Part shown: positions 25,777 to 34,946 of the stretch, piece after piece | Position numbering within the stretch: the stretch's first letter is position 1 | Layout: the number at the start of each line of letters is the position of its first letter | NCBI GenBank assembly: GCA_030652115.1 | Contig: JAUSBK010000013.1 | Coordinates: 175,013-239,012 of the forward strand | Direction: 5' to 3' | Origin: Coriobacteriia bacterium | Lineage (GTDB): Bacteria > Actinomycetota > Coriobacteriia > Anaerosomatales > Anaerosomataceae | DNA length: 64,000 bases | Made by a program: the position numbers and the translations under genes | The notes under the pieces: model-generated | What the model was told of the DNA's origin: nothing | The model's input: only the letters and a program-made list of their open reading frames with translations | The model's database searches: none

Positions 25777-25805
25777 ATAGGTTAGACGCGAGCGTGGAGG
25801 CGGGC

Positions 25806-26237
25806 ATGCAGCAGATGGCGTACGACCCGGCAGAAGAGCTCCTCGAGGACGGGCGGGCGTTGGACCGCCTGGCGAGTGTGGCCGTTCACGAGGTGATGCG
25901 TTCTCCTGCTGCCGTGTTCGTCGGCGCCGAGCACATGTCCCTGCGCGAGGCCGCAGGTCGTCGCCGGTTCATCTATGTAATAGAGCGCGATGGTCGGCTC
26001 GTCGGATGGCTGGACACGAGCGAGTTGCAGCCGGGACAGAGTGCACACGACCTGACCACGCACGCGGATCCCGGCACGGTCTCGGTCACCCCGGACGATA
26101 CGCTGGACGTCGCGCTCGACCGAATGCTGACGCTCGGCTTTCGCGCCATCTCGGTCACCGACGATCGCCACCGTCTCGTGGGCGAAGTCACCATGATGAC
26201 GATCGAAGACGCAGCCGCGGTGGAAGAAGCCACCTGA
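25806..26237 (+). CDS. Standalone paired CBS-domain protein
   Basis: The 143-residue protein is two CBS motifs: VHEVMRSPAAVF... IYVIERDGRLVGWLDTSEL and PGTVSVTPDDTLDVALDRMLTLGFRAISVTDDRHRLVGEVTM. The N-terminal block YDPAEELLEDGRALDRL recalls the link and CBS region at the end of glycine-betaine transporter ATPases (OpuAA/ProV), but no ABC domain is present. CBS pairs bind adenine nucleotides or sense ionic strength. The ATG has GGAGGCGGGC. It is a regulatory partner for an unknown protein. Confidence 0.82.
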   Translation: MQQMAYDPAEELLEDGRALDRLASVAVHEVMRSPAAVFVGAEHMSLREAAGRRRFIYVIERDGRLVGWLDTSELQPGQSAHDLTTHADPGTVSVTPDDTLDVALDRMLTLGFRAISVTDDRHRLVGEVTMMTIEDAAAVEEAT

Positions 26238-26276
26238 CCGGTAGCGCGTCGTCCCCGGGGGCTCTACCCTGAGGAC

Positions 26277-27698
26277 ATGACCGCACTGGCCGACATCGCG
26301 CGCGAAACCGTCCGGCAGCACGGGATGGTACCCGACGCGTGCGTCGTGCTGGCGATGGTAAGCGGTGGCGCCGATTCGGTGGCGCTCCTGCGCCTGGCAG
26401 CGGAGGGCGTGCTGGGCGCGCCATCTGCGTTCTCGGTCCTTCACGTCAACCACTGCCTGCGCGGCGCTGAGGCGGATGCCGACGAGGCGTTCGTCCTCGC
26501 GCTCTGCGACTCACTCGGCATTCAGGCGCGATCCGTGCGCTACGACGTCACCGCGTATGCTGAGGCCGAGGGACTCAACCTCGAGGACGCCGGGCGGCGC
26601 ATCCGGTACAGCCTCGCCGAGTCGGAGCTCGATCGGTGTTGTGCCGCGGCCGGGGTGCATCCGCGCGAGGGACGGGTGGCGACGGCTCACACCTTCGACG
26701 ACAGGCTCGAGACGTTCCTTGCGCGACTCGCGACCGGCGCCGGGAGCGCCGGCCTGCGATCGATCGCGCCGGTGCGCGGGCGAGTGGTCCGGCCACTCAT
26801 CGATGCGGGCCGCGCCGACGTGACCGCCTACCTGACCGGGCTCGGGCAGCCCTGGCGGGAGGATGCGACCAACGCCGACACGTCCCGGCAGCGCGCCTGG
26901 GTGCGCCACGATCTGCTGCCGGTGATCGAGCGCAGGAGCCCGGCGTTCAGGACGACGATGTCCCGGACGCTCCGTATCCTTGCCGAGGAGGACGACCTCC
27001 TCGCGGAGATGGCGGCGGCGTTCTCGCACGACTTCGCGCAGGTAAGCGATGGGGTCCTCGGGTTCGACCGTTCGCTCATGCAGACGCTGACCCGGCCGAT
27101 GGCCCGGCGCACCGTGCGCGGGGCGCTGATCGACGCCTTTCCCGAGGCCTCCCGGCTCGAGTTCGAGCACACCGAGGCGATCGTGGACGGGCTTGCCGAT
27201 GAGGGTTTCGCACGCGATCTCCCCTTCGGTCTGCGTGCTGAGACGGAGTACGGTAGACTGAACATTTCCCGCAAGGAGGACGTGCATGGGCTCGTGGCAC
27301 CGGGGTTGCTCGGACTGCCGGGCAGGCTCGATCTTGGGGCCGCGGGCGTGATCGAGGCGCGCGAGGTCCCGCTGGCCGCTGTGGCAGCCGGTGCTGACAC
27401 CGTGACGATCGATACGGATGCCGTGGCGTGGCCGCTGCTGGTCGACTCCATGCGCGACGGTGACCGGATCAGGCCCTTCGGCATGACAGGCACGAAGAAG
27501 GTCGGTGACCTGCTGACCGACGCGAAGGTGCCGCGCAGACTGCGTGGCAGGGTCCCTGTGCTGAGGGACGGTGACCGCGTGGTTTGGGTGGCAGGCGTCA
27601 GGCTTGCCGAGGACGTTCGCGTGACCGCGGAGACCGCACGAGCCGCGGAGCTGACATGGCATCGGCCGGGAGCGGGTACGAACCCGCTGTCGGAATGA
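26277..27698 (+). CDS. tilS: tRNA(Ile)-lysidine synthase
   Basis: The 473-residue protein has the PP-loop [10 protein letters not shown] at about 24-33 and family blocks [15 protein letters not shown] and [17 protein letters not shown]. The C-terminal TilS domain is intact ([29 protein letters not shown]). It adds lysine to C34 of tRNA-Ile(CAU) so that AUA is read as Ile. The order tilS-hpt-ftsH is a common conserved cluster in Gram-positive bacteria, which supports the three calls. Confidence 0.95.
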   Translation: MTALADIARETVRQHGMVPDACVVLAMVSGGADSVALLRLAAEGVLGAPSAFSVLHVNHCLRGAEADADEAFVLALCDSLGIQARSVRYDVTAYAEAEGLNLEDAGRRIRYSLAESELDRCCAAAGVHPREGRVATAHTFDDRLETFLARLATGAGSAGLRSIAPVRGRVVRPLIDAGRADVTAYLTGLGQPWREDATNADTSRQRAWVRHDLLPVIERRSPAFRTTMSRTLRILAEEDDLLAEMAAAFSHDFAQVSDGVLGFDRSLMQTLTRPMARRTVRGALIDAFPEASRLEFEHTEAIVDGLADEGFARDLPFGLRAETEYGRLNISRKEDVHGLVAPGLLGLPGRLDLGAAGVIEAREVPLAAVAAGADTVTIDTDAVAWPLLVDSMRDGDRIRPFGMTGTKKVGDLLTDAKVPRRLRGRVPVLRDGDRVVWVAGVRLAEDVRVTAETARAAELTWHRPGAGTNPLSE

Positions 27699-27720
27699 GT
27701 GTCGAGCCGGGAGAGTGACG

Positions 27721-28272
27721 ATGAGCATTCACGACGACATCGACCACGTGATCATCACGGAGGATGGTATCGCCGAGCGCGTCGCGGAGTTGGGCGCCCA
27801 GATCCGCGATGACTACGCGGATGCTCAGCGGCCGCTGTTGCTCGTGGCGGTGCTGCGAGGGGCAGCGCTGTTCGTTGCCGATCTGGCGCGCGCGGTCGGC
27901 GGCAAGGTCGAACTCGACTTCATGGCAGTCTCCAGCTACGGCTCGACCACGAAGTCCTCGGGCGTGGTCCGCATCCTCAAGGACCTCGATGAGGACATCG
28001 AGGGCCGCGACGTCCTGGTGGTCGAGGACATCCTTGATACCGGACTCACCCTTAAGTATCTACTGCGTAACCTCGCCTCGCGCAGGCCCAATAGCCTGGA
28101 GGTTGTGACGCTGCTGTCGAAAGAGGGCAAGCAGCAGGTACGGATCGAGTGCAAGTACGTCGGTTTCAATGTTCCCGACGAGTTCGTCGTCGGATACGGT
28201 CTCGACTACGCCGAGCGCTACCGCAACCTTCCCTACATCGGCGTTCTCAAGCCCGAGATCTACGCCGACTAA
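27721..28272 (+). CDS. hpt: Hypoxanthine phosphoribosyltransferase
   Basis: The 183-residue enzyme has the PRPP-binding motif [18 protein letters not shown] and the HPRT-type N-terminal block [18 protein letters not shown], plus DFMAVSSYG and [22 protein letters not shown]. It salvages hypoxanthine and guanine to IMP and GMP. The ATG at 27721 has GGGAGA 7 nt upstream; an in-frame GTG at 27715 is less likely. Its stop overlaps the ftsH ATG by one base. Confidence 0.95.
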   Translation: MSIHDDIDHVIITEDGIAERVAELGAQIRDDYADAQRPLLLVAVLRGAALFVADLARAVGGKVELDFMAVSSYGSTTKSSGVVRILKDLDEDIEGRDVLVVEDILDTGLTLKYLLRNLASRRPNSLEVVTLLSKEGKQQVRIECKYVGFNVPDEFVVGYGLDYAERYRNLPYIGVLKPEIYAD

Positions 28273-30293
28273 TGGCCAAGAAGGAGCTGCCCCGAGTGAA
28301 CCGCAATCTGAGAACCGCGCTTCTCTACCTCCTGCTTATCGTGCTGGCGCTGCTGTTCCTGGCCCGGTCACTCGCTCCGGCTGAGATCGTGCCACTCGAG
28401 AGTTCCGAGTTCCTGGCGGCGCTTGCGGAGGACAGGGTCGTCTCGGCGGAGGTCTTCGCGCGCACGCAGGTCGTAGACGGCGAGTACTATCCCGACGAAG
28501 CGACGCAAGACGCCGAGGAGCCGGTCGAGTTCACGACGACCTACCTCGACAGCACGGCGCTCACGACGGCGCTTGACGAGAACCCGCCAAGCGACGGATA
28601 CACGGTCAACATGCAGGACAGTTCGGTCTGGCTGAGTGTGCTCGGCACGATCATCCCGGTGATCCTCATCGCCGTCATGCTGTTCTGGCTCATGAACCAG
28701 ATGCAGGGTGGCAACTCAAAGGTGATGTCGTTCGGCAAGAGCCGGGCGAAGCGCATCACGCGCGATCAGCCGCGCATCACGTTCAAAGACGTCGCGGGTG
28801 TGGACGAAGCGGTGGAGGAGCTTGAGGAGATCAAGGAGTTCCTCGCCAACCCCGGCAAGTTCCAGGCGCTCGGTGCGAAGATCCCGAAGGGCGTTCTGCT
28901 CGTCGGCCCTCCGGGAACCGGCAAGACGCTGCTGGCCCGCGCGGTCGCGGGTGAGGCGGGCGTTCCGTTCTTCACCATCTCAGGCTCGGACTTCGTTGAG
29001 ATGTTCGTCGGCGTGGGTGCGAGCCGTGTGCGCGACCTGTTCGAGCAGGCGAAGGCCGCGAGTCCCTGCATCGTCTTCATCGACGAGCTCGACGCCGTGG
29101 GTCGGATGCGCGGCGCGGGTCTCGGCGGCGGGCACGATGAGCGTGAGCAGACGCTCAACCAGCTGCTTGTGGAGATGGACGGCTTCGACATCAAGGACAA
29201 CGTCATCATCATGGCGGCCACCAACCGCCCCGACGTGCTCGACTCGGCACTGCTTCGTCCGGGCCGATTCGACCGGCAGATCCTCGTCGATCGTCCCGAC
29301 CTCAAGGGCCGTCACGAGATCCTCAAGATCCACTCGCGCGGCAAGCCGCTCGGCCCGGACATCGACCTCGAGGTTCTTGCGCGCCGCACGCCCGGCTTCA
29401 CCGGCGCCGATCTCGCCAACCTCGTGAACGAGGCCGCGCTGCTGGCTGCGCGTCACGGCAAGAAGGAGATCGACATGGTGGAGCTCGAGGACTCCATCGA
29501 GCGCGTCATCGCCGGTCCCGAGAAGAAGAGCCGCATCATCTCCGAAAAGGAGAAGCGCATCATCGCGTACCACGAGTCGGGTCATGCACTCGTGGGGCAC
29601 GTCCTGCCCAACACCGACCCGATTCACAAGATCAGCATCATCAGCCGCGGTCGTGCGCTCGGCTACACCCTCGCGCTTCCGGTGGAGGACAAGTTCCTCT
29701 CGGCGCGCGGTGAGATGCTCGACGACATTGCGATGATGCTCGGTGGGCGCGTGGCCGAGGCGATCGCCATCGGCGACATCACCACCGGCGCGAGCAACGA
29801 TATCGAGCGCGCCACCAAGCTGGCGCGGCAGATGGTCACGCAGTATGGAATGAGCGAGAAGCTCGGTCCGATGATGCTCGGCGAAGGTGCGCACGAGGTC
29901 TTCCTCGGCCGCGATTTCTCGGCGCAGGCGAACTACTCGCAGGAGATCGCGTTCGAGATCGACAAGGAGGTGCGTCGCCTGATCGACGAGGCGTACGACA
30001 CCGCCTTCAAGATCCTCACCGAGCGCCGCGAGCTGCTCGATCTGATGGCCGACGTGCTCGTGGAGCGCGAGACGGTGGACAAGGGCGAACTCGAGGCGCT
30101 GCTCGACGGGCGCTGGGCCGAGCACCTAGAGCTCGAGAAGCAGCGCGAGGCCGAAGAGGCCGCGACGCCCAAGCCGAAGAAGAGCAAGCAGACCGAGGTT
30201 ACGCCGTCCGTCGAGGAGGCGCCGGCTGCCGAAGAGCCCCCGTCCGATCCGCGCCCGATCGTGGACGTGTCGACGACCGGTATCAGCGACTAG
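28272..30293 (+). CDS. ftsH: ATP-dependent zinc metalloprotease FtsH
   Basis: The 673-residue protein has two membrane helices (about 15-33 and 122-142) flanking an extracytoplasmic domain. The AAA domain follows (Walker [13 protein letters not shown]; Walker [34 protein letters not shown]), then the M41 protease domain with [10 protein letters not shown] and the third ligand region [12 protein letters not shown]. It degrades membrane and misfolded proteins. The ATG at 28272 overlaps the hpt stop (TAATG); a GTG at 28296 with AAGGAG upstream is an alternative start. The C-terminal tail is Glu/Pro-rich. Confidence 0.97.
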   Translation: MAKKELPRVNRNLRTALLYLLLIVLALLFLARSLAPAEIVPLESSEFLAALAEDRVVSAEVFARTQVVDGEYYPDEATQDAEEPVEFTTTYLDSTALTTALDENPPSDGYTVNMQDSSVWLSVLGTIIPVILIAVMLFWLMNQMQGGNSKVMSFGKSRAKRITRDQPRITFKDVAGVDEAVEELEEIKEFLANPGKFQALGAKIPKGVLLVGPPGTGKTLLARAVAGEAGVPFFTISGSDFVEMFVGVGASRVRDLFEQAKAASPCIVFIDELDAVGRMRGAGLGGGHDEREQTLNQLLVEMDGFDIKDNVIIMAATNRPDVLDSALLRPGRFDRQILVDRPDLKGRHEILKIHSRGKPLGPDIDLEVLARRTPGFTGADLANLVNEAALLAARHGKKEIDMVELEDSIERVIAGPEKKSRIISEKEKRIIAYHESGHALVGHVLPNTDPIHKISIISRGRALGYTLALPVEDKFLSARGEMLDDIAMMLGGRVAEAIAIGDITTGASNDIERATKLARQMVTQYGMSEKLGPMMLGEGAHEVFLGRDFSAQANYSQEIAFEIDKEVRRLIDEAYDTAFKILTERRELLDLMADVLVERETVDKGELEALLDGRWAEHLELEKQREAEEAATPKPKKSKQTEVTPSVEEAPAAEEPPSDPRPIVDVSTTGISD

Positions 30294-30321
30294 GCCCCGC
30301 CGCACCGCGTCGGGTTTCGAT

Positions 30322-30357
30322 GAGAGGCGTCGCCCGCACAGGGCGGCGCCTCTCTTG
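30322..30357 (+). terminator. Intrinsic terminator after ftsH
   Basis: A 14-pair hairpin with one G-U (GAGAGGCG-T-CGCCC with GGGCG-GCGCCTCTC, GCACA loop) is followed by TTGT. It separates ftsH from the PadR operon promoter. Confidence 0.85.
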
Positions 30358-30367
30358 TCGGAAGCGG

Positions 30368-30396
30368 TTGACCAAGTCATATATATGTTCTATACA
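30368..30396 (+). promoter_or_regulatory. Promoter and putative PadR operator
   Basis: TTGACC and TATACA are exactly 17 bp apart, 30 bp upstream of the PadR gene. The spacer and -10 hold an inverted repeat ATGT-N5-ACAT (30385-30397) in an unusually AT-rich stretch. PadR-type repressors bind ATGT/ACAT dyads, so self-regulation of the operon is likely. The operator reading is inference. Confidence 0.6.
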
Positions 30397-30425
30397 TCTA
30401 GTCACACGAATGAGAGAGGCCGCCG

Positions 30426-30902
30426 ATGAGCACAGCCGAACACGAGCACGGAGACGACGCGCCGGTGGCGGGTGCCGTGCCCGGTCTTCGGCGCAGGCGC
30501 TGCTGTGAGTCAGGCGATGGCACCCGACGCGGTGTGGGCGCGGGGCGCGGGGCGTTCGTCGAACCCGCGCTGCTTGCGGTCCTCGCCCGGTCGGAAGGCT
30601 ACGGATACGACCTGGTGCGGGCGATCGAGGATGCGACCGGCGGCGAAGTGGTGCCGGACGCCGGCGGTCTCTACCGCTTGCTCCGACGTTTGGAAGAGGA
30701 CGGATTCGTCACCTCCGAGTGGCAGGACGGCGGCAGTGGGCCGCAGCGCCGTTCGTACCGCATCACCGACGACGGGCGTGCGCTGCTCGAACACTGGGTC
30801 GGCCATCTGGAAGAGCGCCGACGTGCGCTCGAAGTACTCATAGGTGCGGCGCGGGGTGCCTCGGAAGGCGCTGCCGGCCGCGGAGAGGGGCAGGACGGAT
30901 GA
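30426..30902 (+). CDS. PadR-family transcriptional regulator
   Basis: The 158-residue protein has a PadR winged helix at about residues 45-125: AFVEPALLAVLARSEGYGYDLVRAIEDATGGEV, then GGLYRLLRRLEEDGFV, and RRSYRITDDGRALLEHW. A C-terminal helix for dimerisation follows. The first 40 residues are polar and include RRRRCCESGD with a Cys-Cys pair that could bind metal or a cluster. It heads an operon of NifX-like and MinD-ferredoxin proteins and probably represses that operon in response to a cofactor or metal signal. It overlaps the next gene by 4 bp (ATGA). Confidence 0.88.
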   Translation: MSTAEHEHGDDAPVAGAVPGLRRRRCCESGDGTRRGVGAGRGAFVEPALLAVLARSEGYGYDLVRAIEDATGGEVVPDAGGLYRLLRRLEEDGFVTSEWQDGGSGPQRRSYRITDDGRALLEHWVGHLEERRRALEVLIGAARGASEGAAGRGEGQDG

Positions 30903-31258
30903 AAGTCGCAGTCTCATCGCTCGGCACGTCGCTCGACGACCGCGTCGACGACCACTTCGGCCGGGCGCGCTACTTCGTCATCGCGGACACGGACTCCGAT
31001 ACCGGAGAGGCCGTGGACAACGCCACGAACATGAACGCGCTGCAGGGCGCCGGGATCGCGGCCGCCGAGACCGTGTCGGACCACGGTGCCACGGCCGTGA
31101 TCACCGGCCACCTCGGACCGAAAGCGTTCGCCGCGCTCAAGGCGGCGGAGATCCCCGGCTACAACGGCAGCGGCATGACGGTGCGCAGCGCGGTAGCGGC
31201 GTTCGCGGCCGGGGAGTTGCCGGCGCTCACCGAAGCAGGAGAAGCACACGCCGGCTGA
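30899..31258 (+). CDS. NifX/NifB C-terminal-like (FeMo-cofactor biosynthesis family) protein
   Basis: The 119-residue single-domain protein is of the dinitrogenase iron-molybdenum cofactor biosynthesis family (PF02579 type): MKVAVSSLGTSLDDRVDDHFGRARYFVIAD, then TAVITGHLGPKAFAALKAAEIPGY. The family binds Fe-S or Mo-containing clusters. No nitrogenase gene is nearby; such small proteins in non-fixing anaerobes occur next to MinD-ferredoxin ATPases, as here. The start overlaps the padR stop. Confidence 0.9.
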   Translation: MKVAVSSLGTSLDDRVDDHFGRARYFVIADTDSDTGEAVDNATNMNALQGAGIAAAETVSDHGATAVITGHLGPKAFAALKAAEIPGYNGSGMTVRSAVAAFAAGELPALTEAGEAHAG

Positions 31259-31284
31259 GGCCGGCCCGATGAAAGGACCGACGC

Positions 31285-31668
31285 GTGACTGAGAACGGAC
31301 GAATCGTACTGGCGGTGCCCACCAACGGCGCGGGTGGACTGGACTGCGAGCGGTCGGGCCACTTCGGGCGCTGCGACTGTTTCACCGTGGTGGAGATCGA
31401 GGACGGGGCCGTGGTGGGCGTGCGCATCGTGGGCAACCCGCCGCACGAGGAGGGCGGCTGCCTCCGGCCGGTCAACCTGCTGGCGGGCGAGGGAGTGAAC
31501 GCGCTCGTGGTCGCCGGCATCGGCGGGCGTCCGCTCGCCGGGTTCACCGACGCGGGCATCGCCGTCTACTTCGATAACACCCGTCCCGTGGTGTCCGAGG
31601 TCATCGACGCCATGCTCGCGGACGAGGTCGAGCTCATCGACCCGTCGTACGTGTGCGGCGGCCACTAG
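31285..31668 (+). CDS. Second NifX-like protein, cysteine-rich
   Basis: The 127-residue protein is of the same family as its neighbour: VLAVPTNGAGGLDCERSGHFGRCDCFTVVEIEDG, then GVNALVVAGIGGRPLAGFTDAGIAVYF. Extra cysteines (GLDCERSGHFGRCDC, GGCLRP and C-terminal VCGGH) could bind a metal cluster, unlike the first copy. The GTG start follows GAAAGGA. It lies 3 bp before the first MinD-like gene. Confidence 0.9.
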   Translation: MTENGRIVLAVPTNGAGGLDCERSGHFGRCDCFTVVEIEDGAVVGVRIVGNPPHEEGGCLRPVNLLAGEGVNALVVAGIGGRPLAGFTDAGIAVYFDNTRPVVSEVIDAMLADEVELIDPSYVCGGH

Positions 31669-31671
31669 CAG

Positions 31672-32586
31672 ATGTCCTCGCTCGGTCTTATCCCCGCGCA
31701 CTTGACCGTGGCGATCGCCTCGGGCAAGGGCGGCACCGGCAAGACGCTCGTCGCGACGAACCTGAGTGTCGTGGCAGCTCGCGCGGGGTCCCCCGTGGCG
31801 CTCGTTGACTGCGATGCGGACGCACCCAACGATGCCCTCTTCCTGGCGCCTGAAGCGCCACAGGTGGCCCCCGCAGAGGTTCCTCTCCCGGTCGTGGACC
31901 AGGAGGCGTGCGTGCTCTGTGGCGCCTGCCGGGAATCCTGCGCGTACGGTGCGATCAGGATCCTCGGCGGGAAGGTACTCGTGTTCCCCGAGCTGTGTCA
32001 CGGATGCGGCGCGTGCGTGCGCGTGTGTACCCCGCACGCGATCACCGAGGAGCGGCGGCGCGTCGGTGAGGTCGAGTGGGGTGCAGCCGAGCGTTCGCTG
32101 GTGGCCCCGGCCGGCCTTGATGTCGTCACCGGCAGGCTCGATGTCGGTGAGGTGAAGACGCCCACGCTGGTCCGCGCTGCGCGCGGCCGGGCGAAGATCC
32201 TGAATCGCGCGGTGACGGTGCTGGATGCACCACCCGGTGTCGCGTGCGCGGCGGTGGCTGCGGTGCGCGACGCCGATGTGCTCGTGCTCGTGACCGAGCC
32301 GACTCCCTTCGGACTGCACGACCTCGAACTTGCTGTCGAGTTGGGTCGCGACATGGAGGTCCCGATGGGTGTCGTCATCAACCGCGACGGCGTGGGAGGC
32401 ACCGACATCGCAGCCTACTGTGAGCGCGAGTCGCTGCCTCTGCTCGCCCGGATTCCGTTCGATCGAGCGGTGGCGGCGATCTACGCCGATGGCGGACTCG
32501 TCGTGGACGAGCATCCCGAGGGCGCGGCATGGTTCGGGGGACTGTGGTCCGCGGTGCTCGGCCTGACGACGGAGAGTGACCAGTGA
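31672..32586 (+). CDS. MinD-family P-loop ATPase with inserted two-cluster ferredoxin domain (first copy)
   Basis: The 304-residue protein has a deviant Walker A (IASGKGGTGKTLVATNLS) and an inserted ferredoxin with CVLCGACRESCAYGAI and CHGCGACVRVCTPHAI (two 4Fe-4S sites, about 80-125). It returns to the MinD fold (TVLDAPPGVACAAVAAVRDADVLVLVTEPTPFGLHDL). Such proteins, related to Mrp/NBP35, are thought to load or transfer Fe-S clusters using ATP. It is encoded with a second copy by a GTGA overlap, and with two NifX-like proteins. Confidence 0.92.
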   Translation: MSSLGLIPAHLTVAIASGKGGTGKTLVATNLSVVAARAGSPVALVDCDADAPNDALFLAPEAPQVAPAEVPLPVVDQEACVLCGACRESCAYGAIRILGGKVLVFPELCHGCGACVRVCTPHAITEERRRVGEVEWGAAERSLVAPAGLDVVTGRLDVGEVKTPTLVRAARGRAKILNRAVTVLDAPPGVACAAVAAVRDADVLVLVTEPTPFGLHDLELAVELGRDMEVPMGVVINRDGVGGTDIAAYCERESLPLLARIPFDRAVAAIYADGGLVVDEHPEGAAWFGGLWSAVLGLTTESDQ

Positions 32587-33473
32587 AGCGGGTGGTGTTC
32601 GCGTCGGGCAAGGGCGGCACGGGCAAGACCACGCTCACGGCTCTCGTCGCCCGCGAGATGGCCGCCGTGGTGCCGCTCGTGCTGGCCGACTGCGACGTGG
32701 AGGCGGCGAATCTCCCGATCGCCCTTGCGGCGCGGGAGATCGAGTGCGAGCCGTTCGCGGGGGCCTCGTCGGCCGCTATCGACGCAGCCGCGTGCCGCGG
32801 TTGTGGCGCCTGCGTGCCTGTCTGCCGATTCGATGCGGTTGGTACCGCCGATGGCTTCCCCCGCGTGCGCGCCTTCGAGATCGACCGCTGGGCATGCGAG
32901 GGTTGTGGAGCTTGCGTACCTGCCTGTCCCTTCGGCGCCATCACGATGCAGCCCTCGCAGGCAGGCGAAGTGTGCCACGCGCGAACCGACGTGGGCAGCA
33001 TGACGTTCGGCCGCCTTGCGCCGGGGGAGGACCTCTCCGGCAAGCTGGTGACCGAGGTGCGCGGGCGCGCTGACGCGCTCGCGGATCGGGACAGCGCCGG
33101 GCTGATGCTCATCGATGGACCACCGGGGGTGGGGTGTCCTGCGATAGCCGCCATCACCAACACCGACCTGCTCATCGCGGTGACCGAGCCCACGCTTTCG
33201 GGGGAGCACGATCTGCTTCGTCTGCTCACGCTCGCCAGACACCTGCGCGTGCCGGTGGGCGTGGTGCTCAACAAGGCCGACCTGTCCAACACGGGTGCCG
33301 AGCGGATGCGCGCCCGCGTCCAAGACGAGGGTCTCGGGCTGATCGCCGAGGTGCCCTACGACACCGGCGTCGCCCGCGCGTTCATTGCACCCGAAGCGTC
33401 GACCGAGGGTATCGCGCCGGCAAGTGCGGCGGCGGTCGCAGCGGTCGTGCGCTGGGTAACGGAGCGCATCTGA
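32583..33473 (+). CDS. MinD-family P-loop ATPase with inserted two-cluster ferredoxin domain (second copy)
   Basis: The 296-residue paralogue of the preceding gene has Walker A FASGKGGTGKTTLTALVA and ferredoxin motifs CRGCGACVPVCRFDAV and CEGCGACVPACPFGAI. It ends with DGPPGVGCPAIAAITNTDLLIAVTEPTLSGEHDL and VGVVLNKADL. The two copies probably form a heterodimer, as seen for paired MinD-ferredoxin genes, with the NifX-like proteins as cluster carriers; that is inference. It is the last gene of the PadR operon. Confidence 0.92.
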   Translation: MKRVVFASGKGGTGKTTLTALVAREMAAVVPLVLADCDVEAANLPIALAAREIECEPFAGASSAAIDAAACRGCGACVPVCRFDAVGTADGFPRVRAFEIDRWACEGCGACVPACPFGAITMQPSQAGEVCHARTDVGSMTFGRLAPGEDLSGKLVTEVRGRADALADRDSAGLMLIDGPPGVGCPAIAAITNTDLLIAVTEPTLSGEHDLLRLLTLARHLRVPVGVVLNKADLSNTGAERMRARVQDEGLGLIAEVPYDTGVARAFIAPEASTEGIAPASAAAVAAVVRWVTERI

Positions 33474-33522
33474 GCGCCTGCGGGTACAATCCAGGCAGTG
33501 ACGCCGGCCCCCGGGGGACTCC

Positions 33523-34089
33523 ATGGATCGTGCCAAGATCGAACAAGGCGTTCGTCTCATCCTCGATGGCATCGGAGAAGAGCCGTCTCGCGAGGGGCTG
33601 CTCGACACGCCGCGTCGCGTGGCCGACATGTACGAGGAGATCTTCGCGGGTCTCGGGCAAGACGCGTCCGAGCACTTCCAGGTCACCTTCAATGAAGGCC
33701 ACCAGGAGATGGTGCTGATCCGCGACATCCCGCTGTACTCGGTGTGCGAGCATCACCTGCTGCCGTTCCTGGGTCGCGCGCACGTCGCCTACATTCCCGG
33801 CAAGAACGGGCGGATCTGCGGGCTTTCGAAGATCGCGCGGCTCGTCGACGTGTTCGCGAAGCGGCCGCAGGTGCAGGAGCGGATGACGTCGCAGATCGCC
33901 GAGACGCTCGTCGAGCAGCTCGACCCCACCGGCGTGCTCGTGGTCATCGAGGCCGAGCATCTGTGCATGTCGATGCGCGGCGTGCAGAAGCCGGGCGCGG
34001 TCACCACGACCTCGGCGGTGCGCGGCATCTTCGAGCGCAATCCCGCCACGCGTGCCGAGGCGATGAGCCTCATCAAGGGCGCACGATGA
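33523..34089 (+). CDS. folE: GTP cyclohydrolase I
   Basis: The 188-residue enzyme has the zinc and substrate residues in [21 protein letters not shown] and [23 protein letters not shown]. It opens the GTP ring to make dihydroneopterin triphosphate, the first step of folate synthesis. It starts a long cofactor operon: folE-folP and folP-folK overlap, then the pan and nad genes follow. A TACAAT -10-like hexamer lies at about 33485. Confidence 0.97.
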   Translation: MDRAKIEQGVRLILDGIGEEPSREGLLDTPRRVADMYEEIFAGLGQDASEHFQVTFNEGHQEMVLIRDIPLYSVCEHHLLPFLGRAHVAYIPGKNGRICGLSKIARLVDVFAKRPQVQERMTSQIAETLVEQLDPTGVLVVIEAEHLCMSMRGVQKPGAVTTTSAVRGIFERNPATRAEAMSLIKGAR

Positions 34090-34946
34090 CGAACGCGCCC
34101 GCCTCGCGCACGTGGCGCTGCGGGGCCTTCCGGCTGTCGCTCGACCACACGCTCGTGATGGGCATCGTGAACGTCACGCCCGACTCATTCTCGGACGGTG
34201 GCCGGTTCGCCGATCCGCTCGTCGCCGTCGAGCACGCCCGCGGGCTCGCCGATGTCGGCGCAGATGTCATCGATGTGGGCGGTGAATCGACGCGGCCGGG
34301 TTCCGGCGCCGTACCGCCCCGCGCCGAACTCGCGCGCGTGTTGTCGGTGATCACCGCGCTCGTGCACTGTCTCGATATCCCGGTCTCGATCGACACGCGG
34401 CATGCCGAGGTCGCTTCGGCGTGTGTCCGCGAAGGGGCGAGCATCGTGAACGACATCTCGGGCTTTCGCGACCCGGCGATGGTGGCGCTCGCCGCTCGCT
34501 GCGAGGCCGGCCTCGTGGTGATGCACATGCTCGGCGAGCCCAAGACGATGCAGGACGAGCCGGTCTATACCGACGTGGTTGCCGAGGTGCGCGACTATCT
34601 CTCGAAACGGGCGGCGGAACTCGAGAGCGCCGGCGTGGCCCGCGACCGGATCGCACTCGATCCGGGGATAGGTTTCGGGAAGACGACCGCGCACAACCTC
34701 GAACTGCTGCGGCGCCTCCCCGAGATCGCTGTGCTCGGCTATCCCGTGCTCGTCGGCGCGTCGCGTAAGCGCTTCATCGGCGAGCTCACCGGCGAGGTCC
34801 GCCCCGACCGCCGCCTTGCGGGGAGCGTGGCCGCGGCGGTGTGGTCGGCGCACCACGGCGCGGACATCGTGCGCGTGCACGATGTCGCGGACACCGTGCA
34901 GGCGCTCGTGGTGGCGCACGCGATCGAAGGAGCGAGCGATGACTGA
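34086..34946 (+). CDS. folP: Dihydropteroate synthase
   Basis: The 286-residue TIM-barrel enzyme has [18 protein letters not shown] (pyrophosphate loop), [21 protein letters not shown]-type ([11 protein letters not shown]), NDISGF, and [14 protein letters not shown], ending [15 protein letters not shown]. It joins p-aminobenzoate with hydroxymethyl-dihydropterin diphosphate. The ATG overlaps the folE stop by 4 bp, and its last 8 bp overlap folK. Confidence 0.97.
   Translation: MTNAPASRTWRCGAFRLSLDHTLVMGIVNVTPDSFSDGGRFADPLVAVEHARGLADVGADVIDVGGESTRPGSGAVPPRAELARVLSVITALVHCLDIPVSIDTRHAEVASACVREGASIVNDISGFRDPAMVALAARCEAGLVVMHMLGEPKTMQDEPVYTDVVAEVRDYLSKRAAELESAGVARDRIALDPGIGFGKTTAHNLELLRRLPEIAVLGYPVLVGASRKRFIGELTGEVRPDRRLAGSVAAAVWSAHHGADIVRVHDVADTVQALVVAHAIEGASDD

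Noticed and set aside
30899..33473. Nitrogen fixation locus, suggested by NifX-like proteins
   Set aside because: No nifH, nifD, nifK, nifE or nifN. The NifX family and MinD-ferredoxin ATPases are common in non-fixing anaerobes.
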